A DNA stretch of 6,425 bases from Bacteroidota bacterium (GTDB lineage Bacteria > Bacteroidota > Bacteroidia > Chitinophagales > Saprospiraceae), in the NCBI GenBank assembly GCA_018969455.1, contig JAGWYI010000251.1, forward strand, positions 1 through 6,425, read 5' to 3'. How positions within the stretch are numbered: position 1 is the first letter of the stretch; each line of letters begins with the position of its first letter. Positions 4,801 through 6,425 of this stretch are shown here, one piece after another. The translations under genes and the position numbers were made by a program. Below the pieces are notes generated by a model. That model ran no database searches, had not been told where the DNA came from, and worked only from the letters and a program-made list of their open reading frames with translations.

Positions 4801-6425
4801 CTACCTCGCATGCGTAAAATTTAATGGAATCCGCCTCTGCTTTGGCAACAACTTTTTCACATAATGGAAGCGAATTGATGCAATTGGATACCAGTTCTGG
4901 TCGGCGGGCAGTAAAGCGCACACTGCTGCAATTGTCAAAACTGCCATCATCGAATATTTTGGCTTTAACCCAGGCTATACCACTTGATTTACAGGGTGTT
5001 ATAGATGAAGATGTATAACAGTCCGTTGGATCATCTACTCCAATGCTCACCACAGTCTGTTGGTCGCAGACCGGGGTTGGCGGGATGCAATCTTCGATGG
5101 ATATTTGAAACGAACAATTCACCTGGTTTCCACATTCATCCTGGGCATCAATGCGTACATTGTAATTTCCTACCGTCAGACAATCTGTTTTACCGAATTT
5201 TAGCATGGTTTGAGTACCTTGCGTAGAAGAAAGCACTTTCAATTGGGCGGGGTAGGTGAATTCGACCGGATTGTCTGATACAGGAATAAATTGTTGGACC
5301 AGAGCGGATGCGTTTCTTATGGGTGAACAGGCATCCTTGACGCCTATTTCGGGCATATCCACCGGCGCACAACAGGAATATGGCAATACTGAAATCCGCA
5401 AATTCGAAGGGCAATCGAGTTGTGGTGGAATTGTATCTGCAATTCGGATGATATTTTGGTGTTCGTACAATTTACTAAAATTTCCGATCGGGCAGTCATC
5501 AAAAAAAGTCCATTTATACAGAACGGATTTACTGTTTCCGCAAAAAGGGACTTCAGTTTTACGCAAAGTCAGTGAATAGGAGCAGTTGCTGTTGTCGGTC
5601 AGGATCTGGAATTTTCGCCCATTGCAAATAAATGCCGGAAGCAGCCCAGCATCCGGCAAGCTTTCCACTCCGTTTTGGCAATTGACGATGGTATCTTTGG
5701 GGAACAAAACCGCTCCTGCATGCACCCGGTGAACAAAAATTTTCTGAATGCAGGAGGCTTTGTTTTTCCAGATATCCTCCGCTTTCCAGGTTCGGAAGAT
5801 GATTTGGCCCACATCGGTATTACCCGAAACGGTATCCCCGCATAGCACATTTTCAGATTGGTCAAAAAACTGTAAATTATAATTTGAACAATCCTGAACA
5901 ATCGGAAAGGCGTTTTCCAAACCAAGCGTATCTTTTAAAAAAGCGGGTAAATAGCCTGGAATTCCACAAAAGACATGCAGGTCTTTACACTGTAGGGCGG
6001 GTTTTAACTTGTCTTCAATGAATGCGGTTCCAGTACATGTATTGCCGCTTGGTTTATGGGTGACTTTTATCTGAATCAATTTCCCGATTTGCTGGATTGA
6101 GATCGGATTGTTTATTACCGATTGGCCAAGGGAATCAGAGAGCGACACTTGATACTCATTCCAGCAATTGGAGTTGCCATTTAAAATATGCCAGGGTTTA
6201 AAAAGAAAGGTGCAGGTAGTATCCAGAGCAACATTGACGCGGTTTTTACAAATGAGTTGAGTTGGATTGGTATGCGTTGTGGAGCATGTATCGCCGACAG
6301 ACAAAGAAACACCTGCTTCATTATGGAGTGTTAATTTAAATCCAGCGCCATCCGCATGAAATCCTTTGAGTTGAAGTCGGCCCATGGTATCTGTTGACAA
6401 AAGTGTTCCGGCAGCATAAGGCATT
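1892..6425 (-). CDS. Giant T9SS-secreted HYR-like/dockerin-like/cohesin-like surface protein (N-terminus beyond right edge)
   Basis: The frame is open from the right edge to a TAG at 1894-1892, giving at least 1510 residues. The Met at 6424 is followed by mature-type sequence with no signal peptide, so the real start lies outside the window. Residues below count from that Met. Residues 1-670 hold 40 Cys in beta-sandwich repeats joined by linkers such as EDKLKPALQC (137), ADTIPPQLDC (329), EDCIPPTPVC (444) and QDKLKPVC (577), typical of HYR-like modules; further linkers are at about 798 and 982. A Ca-type loop DTNQDG is at 870. Residues 1095-1150 resemble a carboxypeptidase-regulatory/CNA-B-like domain; 1155-1275 a dockerin-like pair (GVSTYDLLQI, DANRSNSITSFD, ending IGDVNGS); and 1285-1400 a cohesin-like domain. 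Residues 1427-1510 are a T9SS type A sorting domain (VRPNPFNRST ... SGVLYLKM ... ERLLYTR). It is probably exported by Sec, passed through the T9SS and kept on the surface or released. An adhesive or matrix role is inference. Confidence 0.9.
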   Translation of the reverse strand, partial: MPYAAGTLLSTDTMGRLQLKGFHADGAGFKLTLHNEAGVSLSVGDTCSTTHTNPTQLICKNRVNVALDTTCTFLFKPWHILNGNSNCWNEYQVSLSDSLGQSVINNPISIQQIGKLIQIKVTHKPSGNTCTGTAFIEDKLKPALQCKDLHVFCGIPGYLPAFLKDTLGLENAFPIVQDCSNYNLQFFDQSENVLCGDTVSGNTDVGQIIFRTWKAEDIWKNKASCIQKIFVHRVHAGAVLFPKDTIVNCQNGVESLPDAGLLPAFICNGRKFQILTDNSNCSYSLTLRKTEVPFCGNSKSVLYKWTFFDDCPIGNFSKLYEHQNIIRIADTIPPQLDCPSNLRISVLPYSCCAPVDMPEIGVKDACSPIRNASALVQQFIPVSDNPVEFTYPAQLKVLSSTQGTQTMLKFGKTDCLTVGNYNVRIDAQDECGNQVNCSFQISIEDCIPPTPVCDQQTVVSIGVDDPTDCYTSSSITPCKSSGIAWVKAKIFDDGSFDNCSSVRFTARRPELVSNCINSLPLCEKVVAKAEADSIKFYACEVGTTQTIIVRVYQVSLNPYACNTEALFSDCEVKVSVQDKLKPVCIPPPDLTISCVHFDPSLIAYGNAQISDNTCLDPSKSYLGQCGLSQTVDFTHFDSICVTGSLTRIFNAYDCYGNTSQCRQNIRVFCNPDFAIQFPADTVIAWCSGSGSLGPPLIVGQKQFSVSSKDEVLASGNGWYKINRTWNLYPICGANPSLSLVYVPNPQDLDTNSLIKKAVIASPGLGAPWISSVINGFNYGSLLSLPGSGFTYTQHILMYDTAPPYNVEPLDKSMVINDLTNNDPEFWNNPDWFDTKSGLHDLGESSVNLFIELQDSCSGPQLDVRYILYLDTNQDGVQETAIDSKKVNDWGKVTVGNANNPDYNGGLPVLFDNRNVASDKKYAFGIQLVPDNQKLRAVVAWNTQTYPAIFTKPVLPYGKHRIQWIVKDITGNQSSFEQAFEIKDVQPPLVYCNSGYKTNLNSEGLATIPVSTLFLQKSDNYTPGDSLSLALESVFASGNGFPVDSIGNPVQELTVNCNFLGFNLIRAWARDLNGNTNFCYINVQVSDELGVCAPLTQFQFKGKITTIAHEPLQDVSVYLTGYLQGQTGLNQLAFSDYTGNFTFDQIPADYNCIFEPYANLNALNGVSTYDLLQINRHILGITPFTEPWQWIAADANRSNSITSFDIVEIRKLILGIYKEFPSNASWRFLPGTYHFKHQDNPFLDDFPEIIEIPNIQAGTDDVNFKAIKIGDVNGSATGSLAWTEKPEMPDSLFLRIDNSCLKQGESTIVWFRCDELPLSLQFTLNTRQLSLLRLVPGTLLGPEHFALFPNAVTCSFFRSEERALLTDKDLPIFGIEVRAQADCTLDTAISLSNDVTPTECFTVQNQYDKSRQLGLEFKNAAHNTRLLQSVSVRPNPFNRSTAVHFCLTKNEYVKISICDQYGTILLQKALDYPKGAHFFWAELPANTPSGVLYLKMESANENFVERLLYTR

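Noticed and set aside
5599..5925. Minus-strand frame of 108 codons inside the giant gene
   Set aside because: It is an out-of-frame shadow of the giant coding sequence. Its low-complexity translation matches no domain, while the main frame continues with Cys-rich repeats.

Overview
The window looks like a piece of a Bacteroidota chromosome, most likely from the Saprospiraceae or a close relative. The main evidence is the large gene on the right. It ends in a type IX secretion (T9SS) C-terminal sorting domain, preceded by a regulatory-like beta domain, a dockerin-like pair and a cohesin-like domain. The dockerin-like region has the GVSTYDLLQINRHILG / AADANRSNSITSFDIVEIRKLILG style that I associate with Saprospiraceae surface proteins. 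Weak or absent Shine-Dalgarno sites and TTTG / TAnnTTTG-like promoter elements fit the same phylum. The family-level placement is an inference.

All three genes lie on the minus strand, so transcription runs right to left. (1) 1892-6425 is a very large secreted protein whose N-terminus lies beyond the right edge. It carries Cys-rich HYR-like repeats and then the C-terminal modules above. (2) 1092-1775 is a NarL/LuxR-type response regulator whose receiver domain lacks the phospho-acceptor aspartate (Gly instead) and other active-site residues. (3) 1-308 is the first 102 codons of a DUF3050 protein, cut by the left edge.

The two intergenic stretches hold the less ordinary signals. The 116-bp gap before the regulator carries three ATGTAA direct repeats about two helical turns apart, a TGTAAT/ATTACA palindrome and a promoter-like pair. 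The 783-bp gap between the regulator and the DUF3050 gene has no convincing gene but many inverted repeats. These include a minus-strand hairpin followed by seven T, which looks like an intrinsic terminator. An upstream segment could pair with one arm of it in a longer competing stem, as in an attenuator. A large GC-rich hairpin lies further upstream, and a promoter-like pair lies just before the DUF3050 gene.

Functional links are only suggestive. An aspartate-less regulator directly downstream of a T9SS surface protein could control that protein or its own transcription independently of phosphorylation. No partner histidine kinase and no T9SS machinery gene is in view. I found no rRNA, tRNA, CRISPR array or insertion sequence.
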